From Nitratireductor luteus (GTDB lineage Bacteria > Pseudomonadota > Alphaproteobacteria > Rhizobiales > Rhizobiaceae): a DNA stretch of 64,000 bases. The stretch lies in assembly GCF_026162365.1 (NCBI RefSeq), contig NZ_JAOANW010000014.1:1-64000 (forward strand). Direction: 5' to 3'. The position numbers and the translations under genes were made by a program. This document shows, in pieces, positions 1-9,264 of the stretch (positions are counted from its first letter, which is position 1; every line of letters begins with the position of its first letter). A model generated the notes under the pieces. That model did no database searches. It worked only from the letters and a program-made list of their open reading frames with translations, and had not been told where the DNA came from.

Positions 1-218
1 ATAGTCCATGGTTGTCCCTCGCTTGATGCTTGGGGCCGACACAATCGGACCCCGTTCAACATCATCACTCTGAGGGACAGCCACCTTCATGGCTACCAGA
101 GGAGCGCCGGCCCATTACGGCATCTAGGGTGTGCGCGCTATCGACGATCATATCTTCCGCAAGACGATCGCTCGTCCAGGCATAGGCCAAAGTCGGCACG
201 TCCGGAGCTGACGTACCG
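1..218. other. leader region; possible minus-strand gene running off the left edge
   Basis: No full gene is visible here. On the minus strand an ATG at 9, preceded by a GAGGG ribosome-binding-like sequence, could start a gene that leaves the window. The same frame is open back to another ATG at 90. Only a few codons are present, so no function can be given. The rest is the upstream leader of the copper ATPase. Confidence 0.25.
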
Positions 219-278
219 TTGAAAACGTTCATTGAGTGCACCTTGGATTCGCCGTTTCAAAAAACTCGCCCACCAACC

Positions 279-309
279 TTGACCTTACCACCGCTGGAAC
301 CTTTATGTT
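279..309 (+). promoter_or_regulatory. CueR/HmrR-type promoter of the copper ATPase operon
   Basis: A TTGACC -35 element (279-284) and a TATGTT -10 element (304-309) are separated by exactly 19 bp. The spacer carries an imperfect dyad of the form CCTTaCCA...TGGaACC. Overlong 19-bp spacers with a dyad are the hallmark of MerR-family promoters, and this one resembles CueR/HmrR copper boxes. The promoter lies 33 bp before the ATG at 342, so it also argues against the longer open frame from 219. The regulator is probably the cueR gene at the end of the operon. Confidence 0.75.
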
Positions 310-341
310 TCCTTGCGATCAGGAACAGAAGGAGCGACGGC

Positions 342-2891
342 ATGAATTCCATGGTCGCACCAAAAGACAAGGCCTCTCAGGAGCCGCCGCAGCAGCTTCG
401 CTTGTCGATCAAAGGCATGAGCTGCGCATCATGCGTTGGCCGCGTAGAGAAAGCCATCCAAGCAGTTCCGGGCGTGAAATCGAACTCAGTCAATCTGGCG
501 ACCGAGCGCGCCGAGATAGTGTTCTCGGGCAAATATGATGTTCCGGCTCTCGTCGAAGCCGTCAGGGGCATAGGGTATGACGTTCCCCCCGAAAGGGTTG
601 ATTTGGCCGTCGAGGGCATGAACTGTGCCTCCTGCGTTGGTCGTATCGAATCCGCGCTGAAGGCCGTGCCCGGCGTTACCCATGCCGCCGTGAATTTGGC
701 GACCGGCAGGGCTTCCGTCGAGATTGTTTCAGGTGCGGTCAGTGCATTCGATCTCATTGCGGCGATCGAAGAGACCGGCTATGCCGCCCGGTCTATTGGT
801 GCCGACGCTCCCCAGGAGCAGGAGGCGGAGACGCGAGAGCGTGAGAGAAAGAAACTGTGGTGGGCCGTGGTCGTTGCCTCGGTCCTGACGCTGCCGGTGG
901 TCTTGCTCGAGATGGGCACCTTTCTCGTTCCCGCGATCGAGACAATTGTCACCGAACGTCTCGGGATGCAGGTAAGCTGGGAAATCCAGTTTGCGCTCGC
1001 GACGATCGTATTGTTCGGACCGGGCCTGCGCTTCTTCCGTAAAGGGTTTCCGGCGCTCATGCGCCTCGCCCCGGATATGAATTCGCTGGTCGCCCTCGGC
1101 ACCGGCGCTGCCTGGCTCTATTCGGTCGTGGCCACCTTCTTGCCCGACGTTCTACCGGAAGGTACCCGAAACGTCTATTTTGAGGCGGCGGCCGTGATCA
1201 CCACGCTGATCCTTCTCGGACGCTACCTGGAAGCGCGAGCCAAGGGTCGCACAAGCGAGGCGATCAAACATCTGATGGGCTTGCAGCCCAAGACTGCCCG
1301 CGTTCTGCGCGAGGGGAGCGCGGTGGAAGTGCCGCTCGATGAGGTGATGGTCGGAGATCTGGTCCTGGTCCGGCCGGGGGAGAAGGTGGCGGTCGATGGC
1401 GAATTGACCGAAGGTTCCTCCTTTGTCGACGAATCCATGATCACCGGCGAGCCCATGCCGGTCCCAAAGGCTGCGGGCGATGCGATTGTCGGCGGGACGA
1501 TTAACAAGACGGGATCGTTCACGTTCCGCACGACAAAGATCGGTTCGGATACCGTCCTTGCCCAGATCGTTCAGATGGTGGAGCGCGCACAGGCGGCAAA
1601 ACTGCCGATCCAGGCTCTGGTCGACAAGGTCACGGCCTGGTTCGTACCTGCCGTCATGGGCATCGCCGTCGCCACCTTTCTCGTGTGGCTCGGCTTCGGT
1701 CCGGAGCCGGCACTCACCTTTGCACTTGTCAACGCCGTCGCTGTCTTGATCATCGCTTGCCCTTGCGCCATGGGACTAGCGACCCCGACTTCGATCATGG
1801 TCGGAACCGGGCGCGGAGCGGAAATGGGTGTCCTGTTCCGCAACGGCGAGGCCCTACAGACCTTGCGCGATGCTCAGGTGATCGCGCTCGACAAAACCGG
1901 CACGTTGACCAAGGGTCGGCCGGAACTGACCGACTTCGTCACCATGGCGGGTTTCGAGCGCGATGAGGTCCTGGCCCTTGTGGCCGCAGTCGAGGCTCAT
2001 TCAGAGCATCCGATCGCCGAGGCCATTGTCGAAGCGGCGCGGCACGCGGGACTGGAGATCTCAAGGGCCGAGGGATTCGAAGCCATACCCGGATTTGGCG
2101 TGAGAGCGAAGGTAGGAGGACAGGCGGTCGAAGTCGGCGCGGACCGCCTCATGACGAAGCTGGGGATCGACACAGCACCTGTTGCTGAAACCGCCATTCG
2201 TTTTGGTGATGAAGGCAAGTCGCCGCTCTATGCCGCCGTCAATGGAAAGCTTGCCGCGATCATCGCGGTCGCCGACCCGATCAAGCAGTCGACGCCCCAA
2301 GCTATCGAGGCGCTGCATCGACTTGGGCTGAAGATCACAATGATCACCGGCGACAACGAGCGGACGGCAGGCGCCATCGCAAAGATGCTCGGGATCGACG
2401 AAGTCGTGGCCGAGGTTCTGCCGGACGGCAAAGTGGAGGCCTTGCACCGGTTACGGCAAGGGGGCCTCAGGATCGCGTTTGTGGGAGACGGCATCAACGA
2501 TGCGCCGGCGCTCGCCGAGGCCGATGTTGGCATCGCCATCGGCACAGGGACCGACGTTGCAATCGAAAGCGCGGATGTGGTGCTGATGTCCGGCGAGCTG
2601 ACCGGCGTCCCCAACGCCATCGCGCTGAGCCGTTCCACGTTGCGCAATATCAAGCAGAATCTGTTCTGGGCCTTCGCTTACAATACGGCGCTGATTCCGG
2701 TGGCTGCAGGCGTGTTGTTCCCCGGTTTTGGTCTGTTGCTGTCGCCCATGCTTGCCGCCGCCGCGATGGCATTTTCGAGCGTCTTCGTGGTCACAAATGC
2801 CCTTCGTCTCAAGACCTTCCGTCCTCCGGTGGCGGTAGGGTCTGACACCGCATCAAGCAACGCAACAGAGCCGTTGCAGGCAATTTCGTAG
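342..2891 (+). CDS. copA: Cu+-exporting P1B-type ATPase
   Basis: This 849-residue inner-membrane ATPase exports Cu+ (or Ag+) from the cytoplasm. Two N-terminal heavy-metal domains carry GMSCASC (about residues 25-31) and GMNCASC (about 92-98). The transmembrane metal site is CPC near residue 473, followed by the phosphorylated Asp in DKTGT near 517, the SEHP motif of P1B pumps, TGDN and GDGIND. The open frame begins at 219, but the ATG at 342 has an AAGGAG site 7 bases upstream and lies downstream of the CueR-type promoter, so that start is preferred. The MerR regulator follows 11 bases after the stop, suggesting one autoregulated operon. Confidence 0.95.
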   Translation: MNSMVAPKDKASQEPPQQLRLSIKGMSCASCVGRVEKAIQAVPGVKSNSVNLATERAEIVFSGKYDVPALVEAVRGIGYDVPPERVDLAVEGMNCASCVGRIESALKAVPGVTHAAVNLATGRASVEIVSGAVSAFDLIAAIEETGYAARSIGADAPQEQEAETRERERKKLWWAVVVASVLTLPVVLLEMGTFLVPAIETIVTERLGMQVSWEIQFALATIVLFGPGLRFFRKGFPALMRLAPDMNSLVALGTGAAWLYSVVATFLPDVLPEGTRNVYFEAAAVITTLILLGRYLEARAKGRTSEAIKHLMGLQPKTARVLREGSAVEVPLDEVMVGDLVLVRPGEKVAVDGELTEGSSFVDESMITGEPMPVPKAAGDAIVGGTINKTGSFTFRTTKIGSDTVLAQIVQMVERAQAAKLPIQALVDKVTAWFVPAVMGIAVATFLVWLGFGPEPALTFALVNAVAVLIIACPCAMGLATPTSIMVGTGRGAEMGVLFRNGEALQTLRDAQVIALDKTGTLTKGRPELTDFVTMAGFERDEVLALVAAVEAHSEHPIAEAIVEAARHAGLEISRAEGFEAIPGFGVRAKVGGQAVEVGADRLMTKLGIDTAPVAETAIRFGDEGKSPLYAAVNGKLAAIIAVADPIKQSTPQAIEALHRLGLKITMITGDNERTAGAIAKMLGIDEVVAEVLPDGKVEALHRLRQGGLRIAFVGDGINDAPALAEADVGIAIGTGTDVAIESADVVLMSGELTGVPNAIALSRSTLRNIKQNLFWAFAYNTALIPVAAGVLFPGFGLLLSPMLAAAAMAFSSVFVVTNALRLKTFRPPVAVGSDTASSNATEPLQAIS

Positions 2892-2902
2892 TGGAGGTTG
2901 TG

Positions 2903-3334
2903 ATGAATATCGGACAGGCCGCACAAGCTTCCGGCGTCCAGGCAAAGACCATCCGTTATTATGAGGAAACCGGCCTCATTCCCGCCGCCGGACGCACCGA
3001 GGCAGGATATAGAGTCTACGCCCATAAGGACGTCAACACGCTGCGCTTCATCCATCGTGCCCGACAACTGGGGTTTTCAATGGAAGACATCCGCCGGCTC
3101 TTGGAGTTGTGGCAGGACGACAGCCGAACGAGCATGAAAGTCAAGGCGCTCGCCCGGGTCCACATCAGCGTTCTCGATGAGAAGCTGGCAAAACTCAAGG
3201 CTATGAAGCGTACACTACAGCACCTCGTTGACCATTGTGAGGGTGATGAACGCCCGGATTGTCCGATCCTGGACGATTTGGCGGGAGAAGACACCGAGCT
3301 TCCACGCGGCCAAGTCGGGCCACGATTCAATTAA
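2903..3334 (+). CDS. cueR: MerR-family copper-responsive regulator (CueR/HmrR)
   Basis: This 143-residue activator starts with the MerR winged helix (MNIGQAAQASGV, then TIRYYEETGLI) and continues into a dimerisation helix. The C-terminal loop has two cysteines, HCEGDERPDCPI, in the spacing used by CueR to bind a single Cu+ or Ag+. An upstream GTG at 2891 is in frame, but the ATG at 2903 is better placed after GGAGG. It lies just downstream of copA and should activate the 19-bp-spacer promoter at 279-309. Confidence 0.9.
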   Translation: MNIGQAAQASGVQAKTIRYYEETGLIPAAGRTEAGYRVYAHKDVNTLRFIHRARQLGFSMEDIRRLLELWQDDSRTSMKVKALARVHISVLDEKLAKLKAMKRTLQHLVDHCEGDERPDCPILDDLAGEDTELPRGQVGPRFN

Positions 3335-3345
3335 CGATCTCCCGC

Positions 3346-3570
3346 TCACTGTCCTCGTGGATTCGCCGGCTCGTTGCACGTAAGGATCAGGATCACTCCA
3401 AGCGCACCGGACAGGATAATCGGCGTGGAATACATATGCAGCATGACCAAGCCGCTATGTTCGGAAAGGTAACACGCGACCGACAGCAGAACGTACATCC
3501 CAACAAGGGAGGCAAGAACAGCAACGAGGATTTTGGACGCAAGTATGAACATAGAGGGAAGGTGCATCAT
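3346..3570 (-). CDS. small hydrophobic protein of unknown function
   Basis: The predicted 74-residue product has two membrane segments (ILVAVLASLVGMYVLLSVAC and IILSGALGVILIL) separated by a short loop. No family was recognised. The ribosome-binding site is poor, and the frame lies alone between cueR and a gap with no clear gene. It is kept because hydrophobic composition in two well-formed helices is less likely by chance, but it may be spurious. Confidence 0.4.
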   Translation of the reverse strand: MMHLPSMFILASKILVAVLASLVGMYVLLSVACYLSEHSGLVMLHMYSTPIILSGALGVILILTCNEPANPRGQ

Positions 3571-3842
3571 TTGAGGCCGCGATCAAGGAGGCCGTGACAG
3601 AGTGCCGAACGAAAGCCGTTCAAGTTTGCGTTACATCGCCATGCTCAACGTTTTGGGGTGTCCATTCACTGCGAACGCTGGCGCAAGTCCCACTTTGGCG
3701 GTCCAAACTGGACTACCCTGCCGACCACGGCTGGCCTCGCCTTCAGTTTCGGGATCATGTACGCGACCGCCATGCTGGTGAAGATCTGACGGCCGCGTCT
3801 GGCGCAATCAGGTCGCGGAGCCGGATCATCCCCATTGCCAGA
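3571..3842. other. stretch without a confident gene
   Basis: A GTG frame at 3594 follows an AAGGAG, but its translation is not protein-like. Another plus-strand frame ending near 3789 encodes a membrane-like tail (TTAGLAFSFGIMYATAMLVK) without a credible start, so this may be the remnant of a small membrane-protein gene. Confidence 0.3.
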
Positions 3843-4307
3843 TCAGTTCGTGGACGAGCGCGCCGAACGGAACGCTGGAAGGTACTCGTCCAATCCCCAT
3901 AGCAGAAGTCCGAACAGCAGATGGGGCACGAATGACGCCGGGATCAGCCTGGGGCTGACGGAGACGCCGGCAAAACCCCAACCCACGACAGGGAAGAACA
4001 CCACGAGGATCACAAGCCACAGGACGCCGGCGAGCCCCAACGCCGTCCACAGGTCCCTGCGCGGAAAATACCGGACGAAGATCACCGACCAGAAAGTCAC
4101 GTAGGCGGTATGAAACAGCAGCCCGACCGGCAGGGGCAGAGCGCGCCCGAGCATTGTCTCCGCGAAAGCGAGCGATGGCGGCTTTGGGAATGGTGACAGG
4201 CCGGCGGCAGTCAGCGCGAGCATCACCGCCGCGGTGACGATGGAGACCAGGAGGCCGATCCCGACGGCTCGCGGCCAGGACCTTGCGTTGGGTTCAGCAG
4301 TAGTCAT
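3843..4307 (-). CDS. membrane protein with about four helices, metal-regulon neighbour
   Basis: The 154-residue product has about four hydrophobic segments (residues about 14-36, 58-80, 90-112 and 122-142) and no recognised catalytic motif. It overlaps the end of the upstream cysteine-rich gene by 14 bases, so the two are almost certainly co-translated from the MerR-type promoter at 4743-4773. A role in handling a metal or metalloid at the inner membrane is inferred only from this context. Confidence 0.7.
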   Translation of the reverse strand: MTTAEPNARSWPRAVGIGLLVSIVTAAVMLALTAAGLSPFPKPPSLAFAETMLGRALPLPVGLLFHTAYVTFWSVIFVRYFPRRDLWTALGLAGVLWLVILVVFFPVVGWGFAGVSVSPRLIPASFVPHLLFGLLLWGLDEYLPAFRSARSSTN

Positions 4308-4683
4308 TGTCTTCTCCCTTCCGGCTGGACGGCGCCGCGCACGCGCAACCTCCGCTTTGGGGTGAACCCGTCAGGAAAGGCTCGAATATTGCGTCCAGAG
4401 CATCGGCGGCGCTCACCGGCGCTTTGACGACAAGCGTCACACGGCCATCGTCCTCCCTGAGGTCGAAGCCGAGAAAACCGCAACATTTCTGTTCCTGGCG
4501 GACCATCTCGCGGACGCGGTTCGCATGCTCCTGACGATAGGCCAGGATCAGCCGCACTCCTTTCCGCTGCACGTCCAGCAATGCGGCCCGGTTAAGCTCC
4601 GCAATCCAATCAAGGCGCTTTCCGAACTCTCCGGCCCCAAGGGTGCAGGCGATCGGTTCTGCTTGAGAAATTGTTCCGTCCAT
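4294..4683 (-). CDS. cysteine-rich conserved protein under a MerR-type promoter
   Basis: This soluble 129-residue protein has a vicinal cysteine pair (QEQKCCGFLGF) at about residue 86 and a Cys-rich tail (GGCACAAPS). A central helical part (GKRLDWIAELNRAALL) precedes an RxxxM-rich helix. The cysteines and the divergent MerR-family regulator suggest that it binds or senses a soft metal such as mercury or cadmium. It is the first gene downstream of the 19-bp-spacer promoter and overlaps the next membrane-protein gene. No named family was recognised with certainty. Confidence 0.75.
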   Translation of the reverse strand: MDGTISQAEPIACTLGAGEFGKRLDWIAELNRAALLDVQRKGVRLILAYRQEHANRVREMVRQEQKCCGFLGFDLREDDGRVTLVVKAPVSAADALDAIFEPFLTGSPQSGGCACAAPSSRKGEDNDYC

Positions 4684-4742
4684 TCTTCACTCCACTGGTT
4701 CCGCCGCGACGCGTCGGAGGCGTCGCGGCGATTACTGGCGTA

Positions 4743-4773
4743 AAGGTAGGTCTTCAAGTAACTTGAGGTTCAA
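4743..4773 (-). promoter_or_regulatory. MerR-type divergent promoter/operator
   Basis: On the minus strand, TTGAAC (-35, 4768-4773) and TACCTT (-10, 4743-4748) are 19 bp apart. The spacer contains a near-perfect dyad, CTTCAAGT-A-ACTTGAGG on the plus strand (4752-4768). This is the architecture MerR activators untwist. It points at the minus-strand pair 4683 to 3843, and the MerR gene starts just to the right on the other strand. Confidence 0.8.
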
Positions 4774-4804
4774 GAGGCGAATGTAAATTGTGAGGAAACG
4801 AGCG

Positions 4805-5278
4805 ATGCCCGGAATGAAGATCGGCGACCTCGCCACACGCACCGGCACGAATGCGCCGACGATCCGCTATTACGAGGAGATCGGCCTCATACCGCGCGCC
4901 GATCGCCAGGACGGAGGGCAGCGCCGCTATGGTGACGAAGACGTCAAGCGCCTGACCCTGATCCGCCGCTGCCGCGAGTTCGGCTTCCCGATCGAACAGG
5001 TGCGGTCGCTGGTGGCGCTCGCTGAGGAACCTGGCCGTTCTTGTCTGGAAGCACGCGACCTCGCCCGGGAGCATCTCATGGCCGTGCGCGCCAAGCTGCA
5101 CGAGCTCAAAGTGCTGGAACAGAGCCTCGCGCGCTTTGTCGCAAGCTGTGAGACCGCTTGCGCCGGTGGTCCCGGCCCTGACTGCACGATCCTGGGAGAC
5201 CTTGCCACGCCGTCCAGTCAGGCGAGAACCCTAAGCGAAGCCGGGCAGACGGCAAGACGACTTCGTGCCCGCCGGTAG
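4805..5278 (+). CDS. MerR-family metal-responsive regulator
   Basis: The N-terminal winged helix (MKIGDLATRTG, TIRYYEEIGLI) and dimerisation helix are typical of MerR. The C-terminal part has cysteines at SCETACAGGPGPDCTIL, a spacing close to CadR/PbrR-like sensors rather than CueR, so the inducer could be a divalent or thiophilic metal. The frame opens with GTG at 4790, but the ATG at 4805 sits 8 bases after GAGGA and is preferred (157 residues). It should act on the divergent promoter at 4743-4773. A BASS-type transporter follows 42 bases downstream. Confidence 0.85.
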   Translation: MPGMKIGDLATRTGTNAPTIRYYEEIGLIPRADRQDGGQRRYGDEDVKRLTLIRRCREFGFPIEQVRSLVALAEEPGRSCLEARDLAREHLMAVRAKLHELKVLEQSLARFVASCETACAGGPGPDCTILGDLATPSSQARTLSEAGQTARRLRARR

Positions 5279-5320
5279 CATCAAGCGCCCGCAGTCGAAG
5301 CCGAAAGAAGGGAGGCATGC

Positions 5321-6283
5321 GTGGAGCAGGTTCGCTCGGTCCTCGAAGAGCACCAGGTGGCGATCTATCTGGCGGCGATCGCCATCGGGGCGCTTGCCGG
5401 CCTCGGCGTCCCGCGGGTCAGCGCGCTTGGGGCAGCGATCAACCCGGCTCTTGCGTTCATGCTCTTCGTCACCTTCCTCCAGGTTCCGCTGGCGGAACTC
5501 GGAGCGGCGCTGCGCAACACGCGCTTCCTCGGCGTGCTGCTTGCAACGAATTTCGTCCTGATGCCGGCGGTCACGGCGCTCCTGGTGCAGCTGCTGCCCG
5601 ACGAGCCGATGCTGCGGCTGGCGGTGCTGTTCGTGCTTCTGACACCGTGCGTCGACTATGTGGTGACGTTCACGCATCTCGGGCGTGGCGACGCCAGGCT
5701 GCTGCTGGCGGCGACGCCAGCGCTTCTGCTCGTCCAAATGGCGCTGCTGCCGGTCTATCTGCGTCTTCTGCTCGGCAGCGACGCCTCCGGTCTCGTCCGT
5801 CCGGAGCCCTTCCTGCACGCCTTCCTGTGGCTGATCGCCGTGCCGCTGCTGCTGGCGGCGGGCTTGCAGCTCTGGGCGGCCCGCACAGCGACCGGCGAGC
5901 GCGCATTAGCTGCCCTCGGCCTGCTGCCGGTGCCGGCAACGGCCCTCGTGCTCTTCCTCGTCCTGGCCGCCGTCATGCCGCAGATCGGAGAGGCCGCGGG
6001 CGCGGCGCTGACCGCGGCGCCGATCTACCTGGCCTATGCCGTCGTGGCGCCGGTGCTTGGCTGGATCGCCGCGCGCAGCGGCCGCCTTGCCCCTGGCGCT
6101 ATGCGGGCCGTGGCGTTCAGCGCCGCCACGCGCAACTCGCTCGTCATCCTTCCGCTCGCCTTCGCGGTGCCGGGCGGTGTGCCGCTTGTTCCGGCCGTCG
6201 TCGTTACCCAGACGATGATCGAGCTGGTGAGTGAGCTCGTCTATGTGCGCTGGATACCGGCCATGGCCAGGTCGCCGAACTGA
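5321..6283 (+). CDS. BASS/ArsB(ACR3)-like membrane transporter
   Basis: This 320-residue protein has about ten hydrophobic helices throughout and belongs to the bile acid:sodium symporter/arsenical-resistance superfamily. Supporting features are the conserved helix-break region with TPCVDYVVTF and the late segment AATRNSLVILPLAF. The start is GTG at 5321, preceded by GAAGGGAGG. An ATG four bases earlier opens a different frame that is only a shadow. It follows the MerR regulator closely and may be cotranscribed with it. The exported solute (arsenite or another anion) cannot be fixed from sequence. Confidence 0.8.
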   Translation: MEQVRSVLEEHQVAIYLAAIAIGALAGLGVPRVSALGAAINPALAFMLFVTFLQVPLAELGAALRNTRFLGVLLATNFVLMPAVTALLVQLLPDEPMLRLAVLFVLLTPCVDYVVTFTHLGRGDARLLLAATPALLLVQMALLPVYLRLLLGSDASGLVRPEPFLHAFLWLIAVPLLLAAGLQLWAARTATGERALAALGLLPVPATALVLFLVLAAVMPQIGEAAGAALTAAPIYLAYAVVAPVLGWIAARSGRLAPGAMRAVAFSAATRNSLVILPLAFAVPGGVPLVPAVVVTQTMIELVSELVYVRWIPAMARSPN

Positions 6284-6627
6284 AAGGCCAAGAGTATGGA
6301 AGCTGTAAGTCAGAGTGGCGATCACCCCCCTGCCCTCCCCAACCATATCGCGCGCAGGCTGTCAAAGCCGGCAACTAGCCGAGTCGATCGGGGATTTCGC
6401 CAGGAGAGCGTGCGAGCCGGTAAGCAGGAAGGGATCTCTCCCCCGAAGAGCTGCCGATGGTGTCTCTGGCCCAGGCTGCACTTTGAATACTGGCGATGCC
6501 CCGGGTCCGGACCAACGAGAAGCGGCCGCAGACACGACATTGTGTGCAGATATGAATTTCCAGAAGCGGGCCCGATGTTACTATATGGCCAGGCTTCCAT
6601 GGAGATCGCCATCTCAGGGATTCGTCG
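6284..6627. other. upstream region of msrP without a gene
   Basis: There is no credible coding frame in either strand. The stretch is GC-rich with several short dyads, and was inspected for a riboswitch-like leader because MsrP needs molybdopterin, but no known riboswitch consensus could be recognised. A TACTAT -10-like hexamer near 6580 may belong to the msrPQ promoter. Confidence 0.4.
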
Positions 6628-7572
6628 ATGTTGATTTCGCATGCACCACTTATCCGTCCGTCGGAGATCACGCCGCGGGACGTCTATCTCAACCGTCGCA
6701 GCCTGATGCTGGGTGCAGCCGCTGCAGGGCTTTCCGCCGCCATGGCGCCACGGGGCGCGGAGGCGGCGCAGCTTGAAGCCTCGCCCAGCCCGCTGTCGAC
6801 CGACGAGGAGCCGACGGCGCTCGAACACATCACGAACTATAACAACTACTATGAGTTCGGCACCGGCAAGGAAGACCCGGCGAAAAACGCCCACACCCTC
6901 ACCACGAAGCCGTGGAGTGTGAAGGTGGACGGCCTCGTCTCGCGGCCGGCCGAATTCGACCTCGAAGACCTCTTGAAGCCGGTGACGCTGGAGGAGCGCA
7001 TCTACAGGCTGCGTTGCGTGGAGGGATGGTCCATGGTCATCCCATGGGTCGGCTTCCCGCTCTCGGAGGTGCTCAATCGGGTGGAACCCTTGGGCAGCGC
7101 CAAGTTCGTCGCCTTCGAGACGGTGATGCGGCCGGACGAGATGCCGGGCCTGCGTGCCTTCTTCAACGTGCTCGACTGGCCCTATGTGGAAGGGCTGCGG
7201 CTCGACGAGGCGATGCATCCCCTCACCATCCTTACGGTCGGTCTCTACGGGGAGACCCTGCCCAACCAGAACGGCGCGCCGATCCGGCTCGTCGTGCCGT
7301 GGAAATACGGCTTCAAGAGCATCAAGTCCATCGTCAGGATCACGCTCACGGAGGAGCAGCCGCCGACCTCGTGGAGCAAGCAGAACCCGCGCGAATACGG
7401 CTTCTACTCGAACGTCAATCCGGAGGTGGACCATCCGCGCTGGAGCCAGGCGACGGAACTGCCGATCGGCCAGGGGATTTTCGCCAAGCGCAAGCCGACG
7501 CTGCTGTTCAACGGTTACGCCGACCAGGTAGCCCAGCTTTACGCCGGCATGGACCTCACCAAGTTCTACTGA
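6628..7572 (+). CDS. msrP: MsrP, periplasmic methionine-sulfoxide reductase catalytic subunit
   Basis: This 314-residue molybdopterin enzyme reduces methionine sulfoxide in oxidised periplasmic proteins, with electrons from MsrQ. A Tat signal ([14 protein letters not shown]) directs export of the folded enzyme. The molybdenum-ligating cysteine is in [14 protein letters not shown] (about residue 130), and the sulfite-oxidase fold motifs [18 protein letters not shown] are intact. The ATG at 6628 has AGGGA upstream. The stop overlaps the msrQ start as TGATG. Its position in a copper island suggests repair of damage from copper-driven oxidation. Confidence 0.95.
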   Translation: MLISHAPLIRPSEITPRDVYLNRRSLMLGAAAAGLSAAMAPRGAEAAQLEASPSPLSTDEEPTALEHITNYNNYYEFGTGKEDPAKNAHTLTTKPWSVKVDGLVSRPAEFDLEDLLKPVTLEERIYRLRCVEGWSMVIPWVGFPLSEVLNRVEPLGSAKFVAFETVMRPDEMPGLRAFFNVLDWPYVEGLRLDEAMHPLTILTVGLYGETLPNQNGAPIRLVVPWKYGFKSIKSIVRITLTEEQPPTSWSKQNPREYGFYSNVNPEVDHPRWSQATELPIGQGIFAKRKPTLLFNGYADQVAQLYAGMDLTKFY

Positions 7573-8219
7573 TGCTTCAGATCACCGACGTCGCGAGGGA
7601 GCCCAGATTGTCCAAAGCGCTGCGCTTCCGCCTGTTGCGCGCCACGCTCTACTGGGTCGGGTTCGCGCCTGCCGTATGGGTCTTCTACCTGGGGTTCACG
7701 AACCAGCTCGGCGCAAATCCTGTCAGGACGCTGGAACAGGAACTCGGTATCTGGACGCTGCGCTTCCTGATCACCACGCTGATGGTGACGCCGCTGCGCG
7801 ACCTCACCGGCATCAGCCTCATCCGCTACCGGCGCACGCTCGGGCTCCTGACCTTCTACTATGCCCTTTTGCATTTTACGACATACATGCTGATCGACTA
7901 CCGGCTCGACCTGCAGGCGATCGCAGCCGACATCGTCAAGCGCCCCTACATCACCTTCGGCATGCTGGCCTTCGCCATTCTGGTGCCGCTTGCCATCACC
8001 TCGAACGACCGGATGGTGCGGCGCCTGCGAGGGGCTTGGGCAAAGCTTCACCGGTGGGTCTACCTGGTCGCCGCGGCCGCCGCTGTGCACTATCTGCTGG
8101 TAGTGAAATCCTGGCCCATGGAGCCGCTCGTCTATTTCGCCATCGTCGCCGTGCTCCTTGCCTATCGGCTCGGAAAGCACTTGCGCCGCCGAAGGCGCAG
8201 GCGGCCTGCTGCGGCGTGA
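7572..8219 (+). CDS. msrQ: MsrQ, haem-binding membrane subunit of the MsrPQ system
   Basis: This 215-residue protein has about six membrane helices of the ferric-reductase/YedZ type and carries quinol-derived electrons to MsrP. Expected His ligands appear in LLHFTTYML, KLHRWVYL and AAVHYLLV. The start is the ATG overlapping the msrP stop. The frame is open much further upstream, but that part is the shadow of msrP. A very basic tail (RRRRRRRP) fits a cytoplasmic C-terminus. Confidence 0.93.
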   Translation: MLQITDVAREPRLSKALRFRLLRATLYWVGFAPAVWVFYLGFTNQLGANPVRTLEQELGIWTLRFLITTLMVTPLRDLTGISLIRYRRTLGLLTFYYALLHFTTYMLIDYRLDLQAIAADIVKRPYITFGMLAFAILVPLAITSNDRMVRRLRGAWAKLHRWVYLVAAAAAVHYLLVVKSWPMEPLVYFAIVAVLLAYRLGKHLRRRRRRRPAAA

Positions 8220-8370
8220 AGCACGTTGAGAAGACGTTCAACCCTGCCACAAGAAGACGCAAGCTCGGGGGAACGATAAGCGTCGAGTTTACACATTCTT
8301 ATCACATTCATGCTGTTTGGTTGCGAGGCAAACCATGATGAAATGACCAAGGAATTGCGCTCCTTCAAGC

Positions 8371-8682
8371 ATGCGGCAGATTCTCCTCACGTTCATGATT
8401 GTCCTGGGACTGATCGCAACCCAGATGTCCGCTATCGCACAGGGGCATATGGGTGGGGCAGTCGCGATTGCGCAAACACAGGGAGACGCCCATGGCCATC
8501 CGCGAGGGCAAAGTACTGGTCATTGCCCGGCGAAAATTTCCTGTACGCACGCGCTGCTGGCTCTAAAGCCAGTTCCGGATTCCGCGCAGACGACTAACGC
8601 GGGGGGGTTTGTTCTTTCGCTTGCTGAGCACGAACCACGCCGATTCTTACTAGGAATCGACCCGCCGGTGCCGCGAGACTGA
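8371..8682 (+). CDS. small secreted histidine-containing protein of unknown function
   Basis: The 103-residue product begins with a hydrophobic signal-like segment (ILLTFMIVLGLIATQMSAIAQ) and continues with a His/Cys-containing middle (DAHGHP, GHCPAKISCTHA). It ends in GIDPPVPRD, a proline-rich tail like that of small DUF2946-type proteins found in copper clusters. It lies between msrQ and pseudoazurin on the same strand. A periplasmic copper-binding role is inferred from composition and context only. Confidence 0.55.
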   Translation: MRQILLTFMIVLGLIATQMSAIAQGHMGGAVAIAQTQGDAHGHPRGQSTGHCPAKISCTHALLALKPVPDSAQTTNAGGFVLSLAEHEPRRFLLGIDPPVPRD

Positions 8683-8777
8683 TCCACATATTCCTTTAGA
8701 AGCGTCCGTTCGGTGCGTCCAAAACGCAGTTGCCGAACGGTCGATATTCAACCGAACAAAAGAATATGGAGAATGGA

Positions 8778-9227
8778 ATGCGCGCAAAACGCATGCGAGT
8801 AGCCTTGTTGTGCGCCGCCGCCACAGCTGTGGCTGGTGTTGCTTCGGCATCGGCGGAAACCGCAACTATCGAAATGCTGAACAAAAAGGGCGATGAGCGG
8901 TTTGTCTATTCTGAGCCATTGGTTCGGATCGAACCCGGCGATACTCTGAGTATCGCCGCCACCGACAAAGGGCACAATGCGGTCTCGATAGACGGCATGC
9001 TTCCCTCCGGGGCCGAGCCGATCAATGTCCCGTTCAACAAGGATGGCGAGATCACCCTGACCGAGCCGGGTGTCTACGGCATCAAATGCACCCCGCATGT
9101 CGGCCTGGGCATGGTCGCTCTTATCGTGGTCGGCGATCCAGCCAATCTCGACGCGGCCGCGGACGCCGCAGACAAACTCCCTCCCAAGGCAAAGAAACGC
9201 ATGTCAGAGCTGTTCTCTCAGCTTTGA
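8778..9227 (+). CDS. pseudoazurin-like blue copper protein
   Basis: This exported type 1 copper protein (149 residues) has a signal peptide ending ASASA. The four copper ligands are visible: His in DKGHNAVS, and Cys, His and Met in KCTPHVGLGM. The length and the C-terminal helical tail (PPKAKKRMSELFSQL) match pseudoazurins, which shuttle electrons in the periplasm. The ATG at 8778 has GGAG 5 bases upstream and is preferred over ATGs at 8766 and 8730. A second cupredoxin gene follows after 37 bases. No nitrite reductase is nearby, so here it may serve the copper-stress system. Confidence 0.9.
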   Translation: MRAKRMRVALLCAAATAVAGVASASAETATIEMLNKKGDERFVYSEPLVRIEPGDTLSIAATDKGHNAVSIDGMLPSGAEPINVPFNKDGEITLTEPGVYGIKCTPHVGLGMVALIVVGDPANLDAAADAADKLPPKAKKRMSELFSQL

Positions 9228-9264
9228 CCGACATCCACTCGTCAAACTCAGGATAAAGATTGTC

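Noticed and set aside
5317-6234. 305-codon open frame overlapping the BASS transporter
   Set aside because: Its translation is Arg/Ala-rich and not protein-like. The overlapping frame has clear membrane helices and a better ribosome-binding site.
6284-6627. possible riboswitch before msrP
   Set aside because: I compared it by eye with glycine, cobalamin and molybdopterin leaders and could not match any consensus.
6322-7434. 370-codon frame antisense to msrP
   Set aside because: MsrP motifs on the plus strand are complete, and this frame is composition-driven.
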